Below are positions 35,551 to 45,802 of a DNA stretch of 64,000 nucleotides, piece after piece. This DNA comes from Jeotgalibaca ciconiae (GTDB taxonomy: Bacteria; Bacillota; Bacilli; Lactobacillales; Aerococcaceae): positions 1,916,001-1,980,000 of the forward strand of contig NZ_CP034465.1 of the NCBI RefSeq assembly GCF_003955755.1, read 5' to 3'. The notes under the pieces are model-generated. The model saw only the letters and a program-made list of their open reading frames with translations. It was not told where the DNA came from and made no database searches. Positions within the stretch are counted from its first letter, which is position 1, and each line of letters opens with the position of its first letter. A program made the position numbers and the translations under genes.

Positions 35551-35719
35551 AATAAAAGATGGTGGGCTTTGTGCATAAAATGGATTTTTATATGCCAACA
35601 AAGCATACCCATTGCTTAAGGATAAAGTTTGGAAAAACCAAAGGAGGTATTACGAGCTAAGGAGTGTTATTGGAGAATGATGGTGTAAATGAAAGGTCAA
35701 AAAGGAGAGGAGTAAAATA

Positions 35720-38700
35720 ATGAGACGTCGAGTTAGTTTAATAGCAATTATTATGTTACTTGGTCAAACGTTTTTAAATACGTTTGGAGCAGTTGTTAGT
35801 GCAGTTTCAATTAACAACGATGAAAGTATTTTTTCTGAAATCAACTATCTAGATGAACATGAGCAACCGGTTGATTTTGATACTTATACCGGACCCGTTG
35901 TCGCAACTGTGGATTGGTCTGCAGAAGGAAAAGAAATCACTTCAGAAACTACCGAAGAAATCCAATTGAATGAGACGGTTACCTACGAAGAACAAGCGGG
36001 TAATTTAATTGGAGAAGAGGACACTACGGTGGGAACTTATCAAGTAACTACTGGAGGTAAGTTATCTGTTCAGTTTAACGAAGCGATTGAAAGTCAACCA
36101 CAAGCGAAAAATACACTACGAATTACTGGAAGATATGAAGCCCCTGTTCCCGAAACACAAGTAGCCGGAGAAACTGCGGCAGCTGAAGGGACAGAAGCGG
36201 AAGACTCTTCTGAAGAAGCTTCTGGTGAATCGGATGACGAAGACCCTGCGCAGGAAAATGATGGAGAAGAAACAAATGAAGATGATCAGGTAATTGAAGA
36301 AGAACAAGCGGAAGAAGTTGAAGAAGTTGCTGAATTCTTTGATATTGCCCCATTGACAGAATTAGAAGGTAGTTTTATTAGCGGCTTTAAATTTGAATTA
36401 ATCGGCCCTGAAGGACCAATTTCTGTTGGTAATGGCGAGACGGTCGAAATAGATCCAACAACGATAGAATATATGAATCTCGGTTATGATTTTGAATTCC
36501 CTCATGATATGGATATTCACGAAGGAGATACCTTTGAAATCAGTTTACCTGATGTTGTGAATGTACCAGCTCGAACTGGAAGTGTCCAACCAACTAATGG
36601 ACCGTTAGTAAACTATGAAGTGACAGCTGATGGACGTATTCTTTTTACATTTACAGATGATTGGAATATCGATGACCGACTTATGCATTTAGATTTACAA
36701 GCGAATATTGATGTCGAAATTTTTGAAGAAAAGCGTGAGGTAGAAGTGAAAGTGCCTTATGTTGATGGAGAAGAATTTCATGCTGTGTTAGTAGGTTCGC
36801 GAGATGGTGTGGAAGGTGCGGACGTTAAGACAGGAAATACGTTTAATGCAGAAAATGAAGAAACAAACTTCAGACCTGAATATGCAGAATGGACCATTCG
36901 TTTTAATGACAACCTTAAGTCATATGAAAATACAAGTGTGGTCGACACATTAAGTACAGGACATACTTTAGCTGAAGACAGTATTGAAATTTATCGTATT
37001 CCGAGAAACTACTTAACAGGAGAAGTAACTGGAGAACCAGTTTTAATAGATCCTTCAGAATATACCTCGTCGTCTGATGCATCAAGTTTCACTATTGGAT
37101 TTGGTAGTATTGAAGATACTTATGAAATACGCTATAGAACGAATATTGATTATGAAACTGTTGAAAGTAATACGACGATTAATAATACGGCTCGTATTAT
37201 CTTAGATGGGAATGAAACAGAACTTGACCATTCAATTGATTTAGAGTGGGGGAATGATTTTGATCCAATTGTTAAATCAGGGGCAGTGAACTCTAATGAT
37301 AGGACAAGAATCAATTGGGAAGTTCGTTATAATTTTGCTTCACATAGTTTAGGCGAAGTAACATTAACAGATATAATTGACACAGGGACTGTGGATCTTT
37401 CTACGGTAGAGGTTTTCGAAGTGGGTGTTGATGGTAATGGTAATCCGACTGGTTGGAATAACATAGAAGAGTTTACAAGTGATACTGTAGACGGCACCAC
37501 GGTTATCAATATTCCAAACTCAAATGGAAAATCCTATGTGATTCGCTTTGCTTCTGACGTTCCGGGTAATTATGTGGGAGAAGTTAAAAATACGATTGAT
37601 GATAACAATCCAAATACACCTCCTGGAGAAGATATAGTAGAAGTTGACACAAGACCTGGCGGAAATAAATCAGGAAAAGTTCAGTATGGTGAAGACGGTG
37701 TTCCCTATATTGAATGGACAGTACAATTTAATACCAACAAAGTCGTGTTTGATGGGTTTGAATTTACCGATACATTCAACGATAAACACTTAGAATTAGT
37801 TCAAGATTCTTTTGTATTAACGCATTCTGGTGGTGCCACCTTAACGCAAGGGAAGGATTATTATGTGACGCCTTCTACAGAAGGATTTACATTTAAACTA
37901 GAAGGTTCTTCAGAAAAAGAAGTCTATACACTGACTTATCGCACCAACTATACAGCTGAAGGATTGAAACAAGAGAATGCTTCCAACACAGTCGATTGGG
38001 ATTGGGATGGGAATGGTATAGGACCAGAAGTGGAAGTTGGTCATCCTGTTGCGGGGATTAACAAGACTGGTAATTATGTTGTCGGTAAAGACGACAATGG
38101 AGTAAATCGCCAAGAAATTTCTTGGAAGATTGAATTTAATACGAATAAACTTGTATTAGAAACACCAAAATTGGTAGATACATTTGAGCCAACTGAATTA
38201 GAAATTGTGGCAGGTCCCTTTAAAATTACAACGGCTAATACTACGCTAGTAGAAGGAATAGATTATCATTTCACTCGTACAGCTGATGGTTTTGAGGTTC
38301 AGTTCATTAACAACTCCTTACCACAAGTATATGTTGTAGAATACCACACAACTATACCAGCTGGAAATGATGTCAGTTCTACAAACACTGTTCAACTAGA
38401 ATGGCAAGGACACAAAGAAAAAGACAAAGCAAATGTGGATATGGGCAAAAACACACCTGGTTCATACAAAAATGGATCCACCGTTGCCTACGAAGAAGAC
38501 GGAGTAACACTTAAGAAGAATGAGTGGGATATTCGCTTTAATACGAATAAACGTATTATCCAAAATTTAGTTTTAACGGATACCTATTCTCCTGGTAAAA
38601 TTGTTAATCCAATTGTCATCACAGATATAGATAACGATACTCATCTGGTTGAAGGTACAGATTATACGATTAGCTATACAGAAGGTCAGTTTGTTGTAAA

Positions 38701-41700
38701 ATTTGAAAAACAAACTGAACCAGTAGAATATTCATTGACTTACAGTACTTCCTATAATGCAGTTGAAGACCAGGAAGATGCTAAAAATGAGTATACAATT
38801 AAATTCTTAGGTGGAACCGAAGAAGGCTCTAAAACAATTCCAAAACCAATGTTAAATGTTCAAAAAGCTTCAACAGGAGTTACAGGCGTATCCATTGATG
38901 AAGAAGGCAAGATAACGCCAGCTGTTATTTCATGGGAAATCACAGGAAATACAGATGGACCGAATTATGTTCATTTAATAAATGCGGTCTTTGAAGATAC
39001 TATTCAAAGTGACCAACGTTATGTTGAAGGATCAATGAAATTAAATGGCGAACCAATAACGCCTACATGGACCGGGACGCCAGAAGAAAATAATTATACA
39101 TTTACTGTGAAATTACCAAACGGGGCTGCAGAACATAGCTTAACGTATGAAACAGTAATTTACAATTTCCAGTCAAATGACGTGAACGACCCGTCAAGAT
39201 ACCACAATACTGTTGATTTAATTAACTTCAAGGGTGGAGTAGGTGGAAGTAATGAAGAGAAAGTTTCAGCTTCAAGTTCTGCTCGTTACTTTAGTGAACA
39301 TAAACAACAAAACCCATCAAAAACGGGAAAACAAGATCCTGAAGATGATTTAATTAAATGGGAAGCAATCGTGAATGCGAATAAGTTACCAATTAAAAAT
39401 GGAACGATTCGTGATATTCTGGATGAACATTTAGAATATGTGGTCGCTCTAGAAGTTTATGCTGTCATTAATGGGGTAGATGTATTGGTTCCAGAAAATG
39501 GCTACACCTACGCAGAAACTGAGATAGACGGAAAACCAGCATTTACAATCACCTTTAACGGGCCAACCAAAGTAACACCTAATGAAATTGAAAATGGCAT
39601 CCACTACACTTATAAACTCAAGTACAATACTTCCTTACGAGAAGATATTATTGGAACAAGATGGGTAAGTAACAGAATTCAAGTTTTAGGCCATGACTTT
39701 AAAGTCATAGAAGAAACTGTTTCAGAAAGTACTTATTCAGAAAAATGGTACTTTGGTGGTGGAGGATCAAGCCGCACCTTAACTCTGAAATTCAGTAAAG
39801 TAGATGCGGATAACGGTACATCATTGAATGGCGTTACATTCGAGTTGCACAAGGTAGCCGGTCCTAATAATACACAAACATTGGTAGATAGTTTTGAAAC
39901 ACTAACAGATGGTTACTATGAATTAGCGAAACAAAGATCTGGACGTTATATCTTAACTGAAAAAACGACATTGCCAAACTATATTTTAGGAGATCCGGTC
40001 TATTTTATTCTCGGATATGCAGAAGATGGGGCTACAGTGCTGGATATCACAGACAGCAACTTCCAAAATCCAATACGTATTGACAACGATGTGTTATCAG
40101 TTGAAAATAAGCGTCAAAAGACCAGTGTAACAGCGAATAAAATATGGGCAGGAGAAAATCCTCATCCTACGATCTGGTTTAAGTTATTCCGTCAAGCAGG
40201 GGATAATGCTGCTGAAGAAGTTCAAGGAGCAGAACTTAAAGAGTTGGCTCCAGGTACTGCTCAAGTAGTATGGGACGGTGTAGATGCAAAAAATCCGGAA
40301 GGTATCGATTACACTTATTCCGTGCAAGAAGTTGATGCTGAAGGGAATGAATTTACACCAACTGGCTATACGAAAGTTGAGGATGGATTAACTGTAACAA
40401 ATACGGCAACTCCAATCGAAGTCAGTGTAACCAAAGTATGGGACGATGGAAATGATCAAGATGGTCTTCGTAAAACGAGTGTTGAAGTAGAACTGATAGA
40501 GAATGGTTCTCCTACTGGAAATACGGTAGTTTTGAGTAAAGATAACAATTGGTCGGATACATTTGAAAACTTACCGGCTTATCGTAACGGTACTCTCATT
40601 GATTATTCTGTAGTTGAGTTGAATGTCCCAGAAGAATATGTATCAACTGTAGATCGTGACGATAATGGGAACTTAATCGTGACTAATACTTATACTCCAG
40701 CAGTGACTGGCTTGACGATCAACAAAGCATGGGATGATGGTGATGATCAAGATGGTCTGCGCCCAGAATCAATTGAAGTTCAACTGATGGCAGGCAAAGA
40801 ATCAATTGGAGAACCGGTAGAACTTACTGCAGAAACTGGATGGACACATACGTGGTTAGACTTACCAGTGAATAAAGCAGGTGAGCCAATTGAATATTCA
40901 GTCGTTGAATCGACTGTTCCAAATGGATACGAAGCAACAACGAGTGAGATTGTTGATGGTGTCGTGACGATTACCAATACTCATACACCAGCAGTTGTAA
41001 ATATTCCAGTTTCAAAAGTATGGAGCGATGCGAACAATCAAGACGGCATACGCCCAGAAACGATTATAGCTAACTTATTAGCCAATGGAAATTCAGTTGG
41101 CAACATTGAACTATCTACGGATAATGAGTGGGCACACACATTTGAAAATCTACCGGTTTATAATGAGGGTAAAGAAATTGTTTACACCGTGACTGAAAAT
41201 AAAGTTGAAAACTATTCACCAACTATTACAGGAACCGTTGTAGAAGGATTTGTCATTACAAATAGTTACACGCCAGAAGAAACATCCGTAACGGTAACAA
41301 AAAACTGGCAAGACGGCAATAACCAAGACGGTAACAGACCAGAAAGTATTGAAGTTCAATTAACAGCTGATGGAGTAGCTACAGACCATACAGCGGTATT
41401 GAATGAAGAGAATAACTGGACTGCCACATGGACAGGTTTAGCATTAAATTCAAAGGGAACGGCTATTGACTATTCAGTGGAAGAAATAACAGAGGTAGAT
41501 GGTTATGAAGTAGTTGTAGATGCTGCAGACCATGGAAATATCATCCTAACGAATACTTATGAACCAGCTGTTACAGAATTGACAGTCAATAAGGTCTGGG
41601 ATGATGCAGATAATCAAGATGGTATCCGTTCTGAATCAGTTGAGGTTCAATTGATAGCTGGTAATCAAGAATATGGCGATCCAGTTACATTAAACGCTGA

Positions 41701-44700
41701 AAATAATTGGTCTTACACATGGACTGATTTAGCAGTTAATGCAGCAGGCGAAGCGATTGAATATAGCCTCGTTGAAGTGAATGTTCCTGAAGGTTATACG
41801 TCTATAGCTAGTGAAATTGTAGATGGAACAATTACCGTTACAAACGTTCATGAACCAGAAGTAACAAGCATAAAAGTTTCTAAAGTATGGGACGATGCAG
41901 ATAATCAAGATGGTATTCGTCCGGAAAACATTACTGTAGAATTAAAAGCAGATGGAGATGTTGTTGCCGAACCAGTTGAATTGAATGAAGATAATAGTTG
42001 GACACACACATGGACTGACTTGGCAGTTAATGCAGCAGGCGAAGCAATAGAGTATGAAATTATTGAGTCAGATGTTCCTGAAGGATACGAAGTCAATATC
42101 AACAGTGAAAATCCAAAAGATATTGTCATTACTAACACTTATACACCAGTTGTAACAGAAGTAACGGTGAACAAAGTATGGGATGATGCAAACAATCAAG
42201 ATGGTCTGCGTCCGGAATCAGTTGAAGTTCAATTGATGGCAGATGGAGAGACTGTTGGTAAAACAATCAAACTAGATGATTCAAACGAATGGACAAATAC
42301 GTGGTCAAACTTGCCAATGAATGAAACAGGTGAGCCAATTGAATATTCAGTCGTTGAATCGAAGATTCCAGCTGGATACGAAGCAACAACGAGTGAGATT
42401 GTTGACGGTGTCGTAACGATTACCAATACTCATACACCAGCAGTTGTAAATATCCCAGTTTCAAAAGTATGGGAGGATGCTGATAATCAGGATGGCGTAC
42501 GTCCAGAAACGATTACAGCTAACTTATTAGCTGATGGAGATCCAATTGGCAACATTGAATTATCTGCGGATAATGAGTGGACACATACATTTGAAAACTT
42601 GCCAGTCTATAACGATGGCTCAATAATTAATTACACAGTAACTGAAGATACAGTGGAAGGTTATTCTACGATGATTGAAGGAACTGTTGCAGAAGGATTT
42701 GTCATTACAAATAGTTACACGCCGGAAGAAACATCCGTAACGGTAACAAAAAATTGGCAAGACAGCAATAACCAAGACGGTAACAGACCAGAAAGCATTG
42801 AAGTTCAACTTACAGCAAATGGCGAAGCAGTAGGAAAATCTATTGAATTGAATGCTGAAAACAATTGGACCCATACATGGTCTGAGTTGGCACTCAATGA
42901 AGCAGGCATTTCAATTAACTATTCAGTAGTTGAATCAAATGTTCCAACAGCTTATGAAGTAGCAATTAATGATGAAAATCATGGAAATATTATCGTAACC
43001 AATACTTACACTCCAGCAGTGACCGACTTGACGGTCAACAAAGCATGGGATGATGCAAATAACCAAGACGGTATTCGTTCGAAGGATGTTACAGTTCAAC
43101 TGATAGCAGATAATGAAAAAATTGGCGAGCCAATAACATTAAAAGCTGAAAATGAATGGACACATACTTGGACAGCTTTACCAGTGAATGCTTCTGGAGA
43201 AGCGATTGAGTACTCGGTTATTGAAACGAACGTTCCAGAAGGATATGAAGCAACAGTTAGTGAGATTGTAGATGGAACAATAACAGTTACAAACACTCAC
43301 GAACCAGAAATGACTAGTATTCCAGTTACAAAAGTTTGGAACGATGCAAACAACCAAGATGGTATTCGTCCAGAATCCATTATGGTTAATCTATTGAAAG
43401 ATGGAGAATTGTTCCGTTCGGTTGAAGTGACCGCAGATGATAGTGATGATTGGTCATACATATTTGAGGACTTGCCAGTATATGCGAATGGTGAAAAAGT
43501 TGTCTACACTATTTCTGAAGATGAAGTTACTGGATATACCGTGGAGTATGATGGAATGAATATTATAAATACACATGTTCCAGAAGTTATTACGGTTTCA
43601 GGAAATAAAACTTGGGATGATGCGAATAACCAAGATGGTATCCGTCCAGAATCGATTACAGTGAACTTGTTAGCGAATGGTTTACCAGTCGATTCAGTTA
43701 CAGTGACTGCTGAAGAAGAATGGGCCTATAGCTTTGCAAATCTGCCTAAATTCGAAAATGGTGAAGTAATTCTCTATACTATTACGGAGAACTCAGTAGA
43801 AAACTATACCTCAGAAATTAATGGACACAACATTACAAACAGCTATACGCCAGGTGAAACAAGTGTCACAGTCACAAAAGCATGGGATGATAACAATGAC
43901 AAAGCTGGATTCCGTCCAAAGAGTATCAAAGTTCAATTACATGCAGATGGTGAAGCAATAGAGGAACCAGTTGTATTATCTGAAGCGAATGAGTGGACAC
44001 ACATTTGGACAGAACTAGCTGCTAAAGCAAATGGCGAAGACATTGTTTATACAGTTTCAGAAGTTACTGTAGTGGACAGTTATACAGCAACTATCAACGA
44101 CAGTGACAAAGGGAACATTATTCTTACAAATACCTATACACCTGCCAAAGTAAGTGTCGGTGACTATGTATGGATTGATGTAAACAAAGATGGCTTACAA
44201 GATGAAACAGATATTCCACTTGAAGGAATCGTGCTAACGATTGAAGACGAAGAAGGAAACCCAGTAACGGATGTATATAGTAATCCTGTTGGACCAACCA
44301 CAACAGACGAGAACGGATTCTATATCTTTGAAAATCTACCGATTGACCACAGTTATACAGTGAGAATTGATCGTGAGGCATCTGCGAAAGTATTGGAAGG
44401 CTATGTACCGACCTTGCAAGAAGTAGGCTTGGATATCTCCATTGACTCTTCAACATGGGAAGCGACATCACGTCATTTAACAAAAAATGGCGAGCATGAT
44501 CCAACCCTCGACTTCGGATTTGTTGTAGCTCCGGTTGACCCAGTCGATCCTGAAGAGCCAGGAGAGCCTGCTGAACCAGAAGAACCTTCAGAACCAACTG
44601 TTCCGGTTGACCCGGAAGAACCGACTGACTCTGCAAAACCAGAAGAACCAAAAGCTCCTGAAAAAGAAGCTGAGGAAAAACCTGATAAGGAAGAATCAAA

Positions 44701-44824
44701 AGATAAAGAACTACCATATGCAGGTAGAGAAGCATCCATGATATCTTACATCATAGGTTCAATCCTGGTATTAAGCGGTCTAGGAACACTATTTGTTAAA
44801 AGTAGAAAAAAACAAGAAGACTAA
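35720..44824 (+). CDS. Giant Cna-type, sortase-anchored surface adhesin
   Basis: 3034 residues. A signal peptide (about 1-29) is followed by an N-terminal region with an acidic, disordered insert (about 141-208), then about seven collagen-binding-like beta domains to about 1345 (each with a W-x-(V/I)-x-(F/V)-N type strand such as AEWTIRFNDN, IEWTVQFNTN and ISWKIEFNTN). A SpaA-like domain (about 1351-1465) and one divergent Cna-B domain precede 13 tandem Cna-B domains (about 1568-2810), an SdrD-type B domain (VGDYVWIDVNKDGLQDE), a Pro/Glu wall-spanning segment and the sorting signal LPYAG (2998-3002) with membrane helix and basic tail. Cna-A and Cna-B domains usually carry internal isopeptide bonds that stiffen the stalk. 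GGAGAGGAG precedes the ATG. It probably binds host or environmental matrix; the ligand is unknown. Confidence 0.92.
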   Translation: MRRRVSLIAIIMLLGQTFLNTFGAVVSAVSINNDESIFSEINYLDEHEQPVDFDTYTGPVVATVDWSAEGKEITSETTEEIQLNETVTYEEQAGNLIGEEDTTVGTYQVTTGGKLSVQFNEAIESQPQAKNTLRITGRYEAPVPETQVAGETAAAEGTEAEDSSEEASGESDDEDPAQENDGEETNEDDQVIEEEQAEEVEEVAEFFDIAPLTELEGSFISGFKFELIGPEGPISVGNGETVEIDPTTIEYMNLGYDFEFPHDMDIHEGDTFEISLPDVVNVPARTGSVQPTNGPLVNYEVTADGRILFTFTDDWNIDDRLMHLDLQANIDVEIFEEKREVEVKVPYVDGEEFHAVLVGSRDGVEGADVKTGNTFNAENEETNFRPEYAEWTIRFNDNLKSYENTSVVDTLSTGHTLAEDSIEIYRIPRNYLTGEVTGEPVLIDPSEYTSSSDASSFTIGFGSIEDTYEIRYRTNIDYETVESNTTINNTARIILDGNETELDHSIDLEWGNDFDPIVKSGAVNSNDRTRINWEVRYNFASHSLGEVTLTDIIDTGTVDLSTVEVFEVGVDGNGNPTGWNNIEEFTSDTVDGTTVINIPNSNGKSYVIRFASDVPGNYVGEVKNTIDDNNPNTPPGEDIVEVDTRPGGNKSGKVQYGEDGVPYIEWTVQFNTNKVVFDGFEFTDTFNDKHLELVQDSFVLTHSGGATLTQGKDYYVTPSTEGFTFKLEGSSEKEVYTLTYRTNYTAEGLKQENASNTVDWDWDGNGIGPEVEVGHPVAGINKTGNYVVGKDDNGVNRQEISWKIEFNTNKLVLETPKLVDTFEPTELEIVAGPFKITTANTTLVEGIDYHFTRTADGFEVQFINNSLPQVYVVEYHTTIPAGNDVSSTNTVQLEWQGHKEKDKANVDMGKNTPGSYKNGSTVAYEEDGVTLKKNEWDIRFNTNKRIIQNLVLTDTYSPGKIVNPIVITDIDNDTHLVEGTDYTISYTEGQFVVKFEKQTEPVEYSLTYSTSYNAVEDQEDAKNEYTIKFLGGTEEGSKTIPKPMLNVQKASTGVTGVSIDEEGKITPAVISWEITGNTDGPNYVHLINAVFEDTIQSDQRYVEGSMKLNGEPITPTWTGTPEENNYTFTVKLPNGAAEHSLTYETVIYNFQSNDVNDPSRYHNTVDLINFKGGVGGSNEEKVSASSSARYFSEHKQQNPSKTGKQDPEDDLIKWEAIVNANKLPIKNGTIRDILDEHLEYVVALEVYAVINGVDVLVPENGYTYAETEIDGKPAFTITFNGPTKVTPNEIENGIHYTYKLKYNTSLREDIIGTRWVSNRIQVLGHDFKVIEETVSESTYSEKWYFGGGGSSRTLTLKFSKVDADNGTSLNGVTFELHKVAGPNNTQTLVDSFETLTDGYYELAKQRSGRYILTEKTTLPNYILGDPVYFILGYAEDGATVLDITDSNFQNPIRIDNDVLSVENKRQKTSVTANKIWAGENPHPTIWFKLFRQAGDNAAEEVQGAELKELAPGTAQVVWDGVDAKNPEGIDYTYSVQEVDAEGNEFTPTGYTKVEDGLTVTNTATPIEVSVTKVWDDGNDQDGLRKTSVEVELIENGSPTGNTVVLSKDNNWSDTFENLPAYRNGTLIDYSVVELNVPEEYVSTVDRDDNGNLIVTNTYTPAVTGLTINKAWDDGDDQDGLRPESIEVQLMAGKESIGEPVELTAETGWTHTWLDLPVNKAGEPIEYSVVESTVPNGYEATTSEIVDGVVTITNTHTPAVVNIPVSKVWSDANNQDGIRPETIIANLLANGNSVGNIELSTDNEWAHTFENLPVYNEGKEIVYTVTENKVENYSPTITGTVVEGFVITNSYTPEETSVTVTKNWQDGNNQDGNRPESIEVQLTADGVATDHTAVLNEENNWTATWTGLALNSKGTAIDYSVEEITEVDGYEVVVDAADHGNIILTNTYEPAVTELTVNKVWDDADNQDGIRSESVEVQLIAGNQEYGDPVTLNAENNWSYTWTDLAVNAAGEAIEYSLVEVNVPEGYTSIASEIVDGTITVTNVHEPEVTSIKVSKVWDDADNQDGIRPENITVELKADGDVVAEPVELNEDNSWTHTWTDLAVNAAGEAIEYEIIESDVPEGYEVNINSENPKDIVITNTYTPVVTEVTVNKVWDDANNQDGLRPESVEVQLMADGETVGKTIKLDDSNEWTNTWSNLPMNETGEPIEYSVVESKIPAGYEATTSEIVDGVVTITNTHTPAVVNIPVSKVWEDADNQDGVRPETITANLLADGDPIGNIELSADNEWTHTFENLPVYNDGSIINYTVTEDTVEGYSTMIEGTVAEGFVITNSYTPEETSVTVTKNWQDSNNQDGNRPESIEVQLTANGEAVGKSIELNAENNWTHTWSELALNEAGISINYSVVESNVPTAYEVAINDENHGNIIVTNTYTPAVTDLTVNKAWDDANNQDGIRSKDVTVQLIADNEKIGEPITLKAENEWTHTWTALPVNASGEAIEYSVIETNVPEGYEATVSEIVDGTITVTNTHEPEMTSIPVTKVWNDANNQDGIRPESIMVNLLKDGELFRSVEVTADDSDDWSYIFEDLPVYANGEKVVYTISEDEVTGYTVEYDGMNIINTHVPEVITVSGNKTWDDANNQDGIRPESITVNLLANGLPVDSVTVTAEEEWAYSFANLPKFENGEVILYTITENSVENYTSEINGHNITNSYTPGETSVTVTKAWDDNNDKAGFRPKSIKVQLHADGEAIEEPVVLSEANEWTHIWTELAAKANGEDIVYTVSEVTVVDSYTATINDSDKGNIILTNTYTPAKVSVGDYVWIDVNKDGLQDETDIPLEGIVLTIEDEEGNPVTDVYSNPVGPTTTDENGFYIFENLPIDHSYTVRIDREASAKVLEGYVPTLQEVGLDISIDSSTWEATSRHLTKNGEHDPTLDFGFVVAPVDPVDPEEPGEPAEPEEPSEPTVPVDPEEPTDSAKPEEPKAPEKEAEEKPDKEESKDKELPYAGREASMISYIIGSILVLSGLGTLFVKSRKKQED
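40424..44150 (+). repeat. Tandem Cna-B repeats with a 1449-bp higher-order period
   Basis: Thirteen units of about 270-295 bp each begin with a K(V/A/N/T)W-DD-NNQDG-R motif. Matching points are exactly 1449 bp apart (for example 40997 and 42446, 41282 and 42731), five units or 483 codons. So block 40424-41872 was duplicated as 41873-43321, with a partial third block after it. Units 3 and 8, 4 and 9, and 5 and 10 are the closest pairs. Confidence 0.85.
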
Positions 44825-44848
44825 TTAACAGAGAGACTAGTCGAAAAT

Positions 44849-44904
44849 AAAAAATCCCTTCTTTTGATTTGGTTTTAGTAACTGAGTCAAAGAAGGGATT
44901 TTTT
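44849..44904 (+). terminator. Terminator of the adhesin gene
   Basis: AAAAAATCCCTTCTTTTGA pairs with TCAAAGAAGGGATTTTTT with one bulge, followed by Ts. Confidence 0.85.
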
Positions 44905-45053
44905 GTCGCTTTTCTTGCACTTAATGGTGCAGTTTATGGAGAACTGAACATGCAATGAGTTGTTGTTTTATTGAGACTCGAACGATAGAATAAAATTGAT
45001 GAAAAAGCAAAAGATGTATTTATATAATGAGATAACTTAAGGATTGAAGAAGA

Positions 45054-45677
45054 ATGGCTAAAAAAATGATTGTGAGAGCAACGAAAGAATGGAAAAATGA
45101 TTGGCCCAATAATCGTCCTGAGATTTGGTTTAAACTATTCCGTAAAGCTGGAGAAAATGGGACACTGGAAGAAGTTCCTAATCTATGTATTAAGCCATTA
45201 GCTTCCTGGACAACTGAGGTAAGATGGAAAAAAGTAGACGCAAGAAGTCCTGAGGGTGTAGACTATATCTATTCAGTACAAGAAGTTGATGTCAAAGGAA
45301 ATAACTATACACCTGCTGGCTATACAAAATTTGAGAATGGATTATCCGTTATTAATATCTATAATCCAAACCCAATAGCAGTTTCTATCCAATTAGATCG
45401 AAGCGAAGAATTGATTGAATCAAATTTAGTAGCTGAAGAATTTGATTTTGAATTAGTAGATACTGCTGATAGACTAGTTGTCAAAGGAGAAAAGAACGGC
45501 AATGGGACAGTTATTTTTGAATCCATCGATTTTACAGAGTTGGGCATACACGAGTTCTCGATTGTTTTAATAAAAAAAACGAATAGGGAAATTCATAAAA
45601 TATTTAACGTAACCGTTGAAGTAATTTATGCTGACGGAAATCTATTTGCCACGACCTCTTATATCAAACCAAATTAA
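45054..45677 (+). CDS. Small protein of adhesin-type domains without export or anchor signals
   Basis: 207 residues. Residues 1-100 are a close copy of the divergent Cna-B domain of the giant adhesin (PEIWFKLFRKAGENGTLEEV, PEGVDYIYSVQEVDVKGNNYTPAGYTK). Residues 105-205 (AEEFDFELVDTADRLVVKGEKN... GTVIFESIDFTELGIHEFSI) resemble the pilin isopeptide-linkage (FctA/Spy0128-like) domain. There is no signal peptide, transmembrane helix or sorting motif, so as read it would stay in the cell. It may be the 3' remnant of a second adhesin gene, or lack its true start. ATG 45054 has AAGGA ten bases before it. A strong terminator follows. Confidence 0.6.
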   Translation: MAKKMIVRATKEWKNDWPNNRPEIWFKLFRKAGENGTLEEVPNLCIKPLASWTTEVRWKKVDARSPEGVDYIYSVQEVDVKGNNYTPAGYTKFENGLSVINIYNPNPIAVSIQLDRSEELIESNLVAEEFDFELVDTADRLVVKGEKNGNGTVIFESIDFTELGIHEFSIVLIKKTNREIHKIFNVTVEVIYADGNLFATTSYIKPN

Positions 45678-45679
45678 AG

Positions 45680-45727
45680 TATCTCTTCCTGGTAAAAAGC
45701 GAGTGATTTTTACCAGGAAGAGATTTT
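45680..45727 (+). terminator. Terminator after the small adhesin-domain gene
   Basis: ATCTCTTCCTGGTAAAAA pairs perfectly with TTTTTACCAGGAAGAGAT over 18 bp, with a short loop and Ts after. Confidence 0.9.
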
Positions 45728-45802
45728 TAGTTATGAATAGGATTTTAATCTTCGATTTAGTATAATGGATTTATAAAATAGATAACAAAGGGAATGAATC
45801 AA

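Noticed and set aside
40424-44150. CRISPR-like array
   Set aside because: The regular repeats are about 290 bp, in frame, and encode Cna-B domains.
44124-44735. 203-codon minus-strand frame
   Set aside because: Antisense to the Pro/Glu-rich wall segment of the adhesin; its Leu/Gln-rich product only mirrors that codon pattern.
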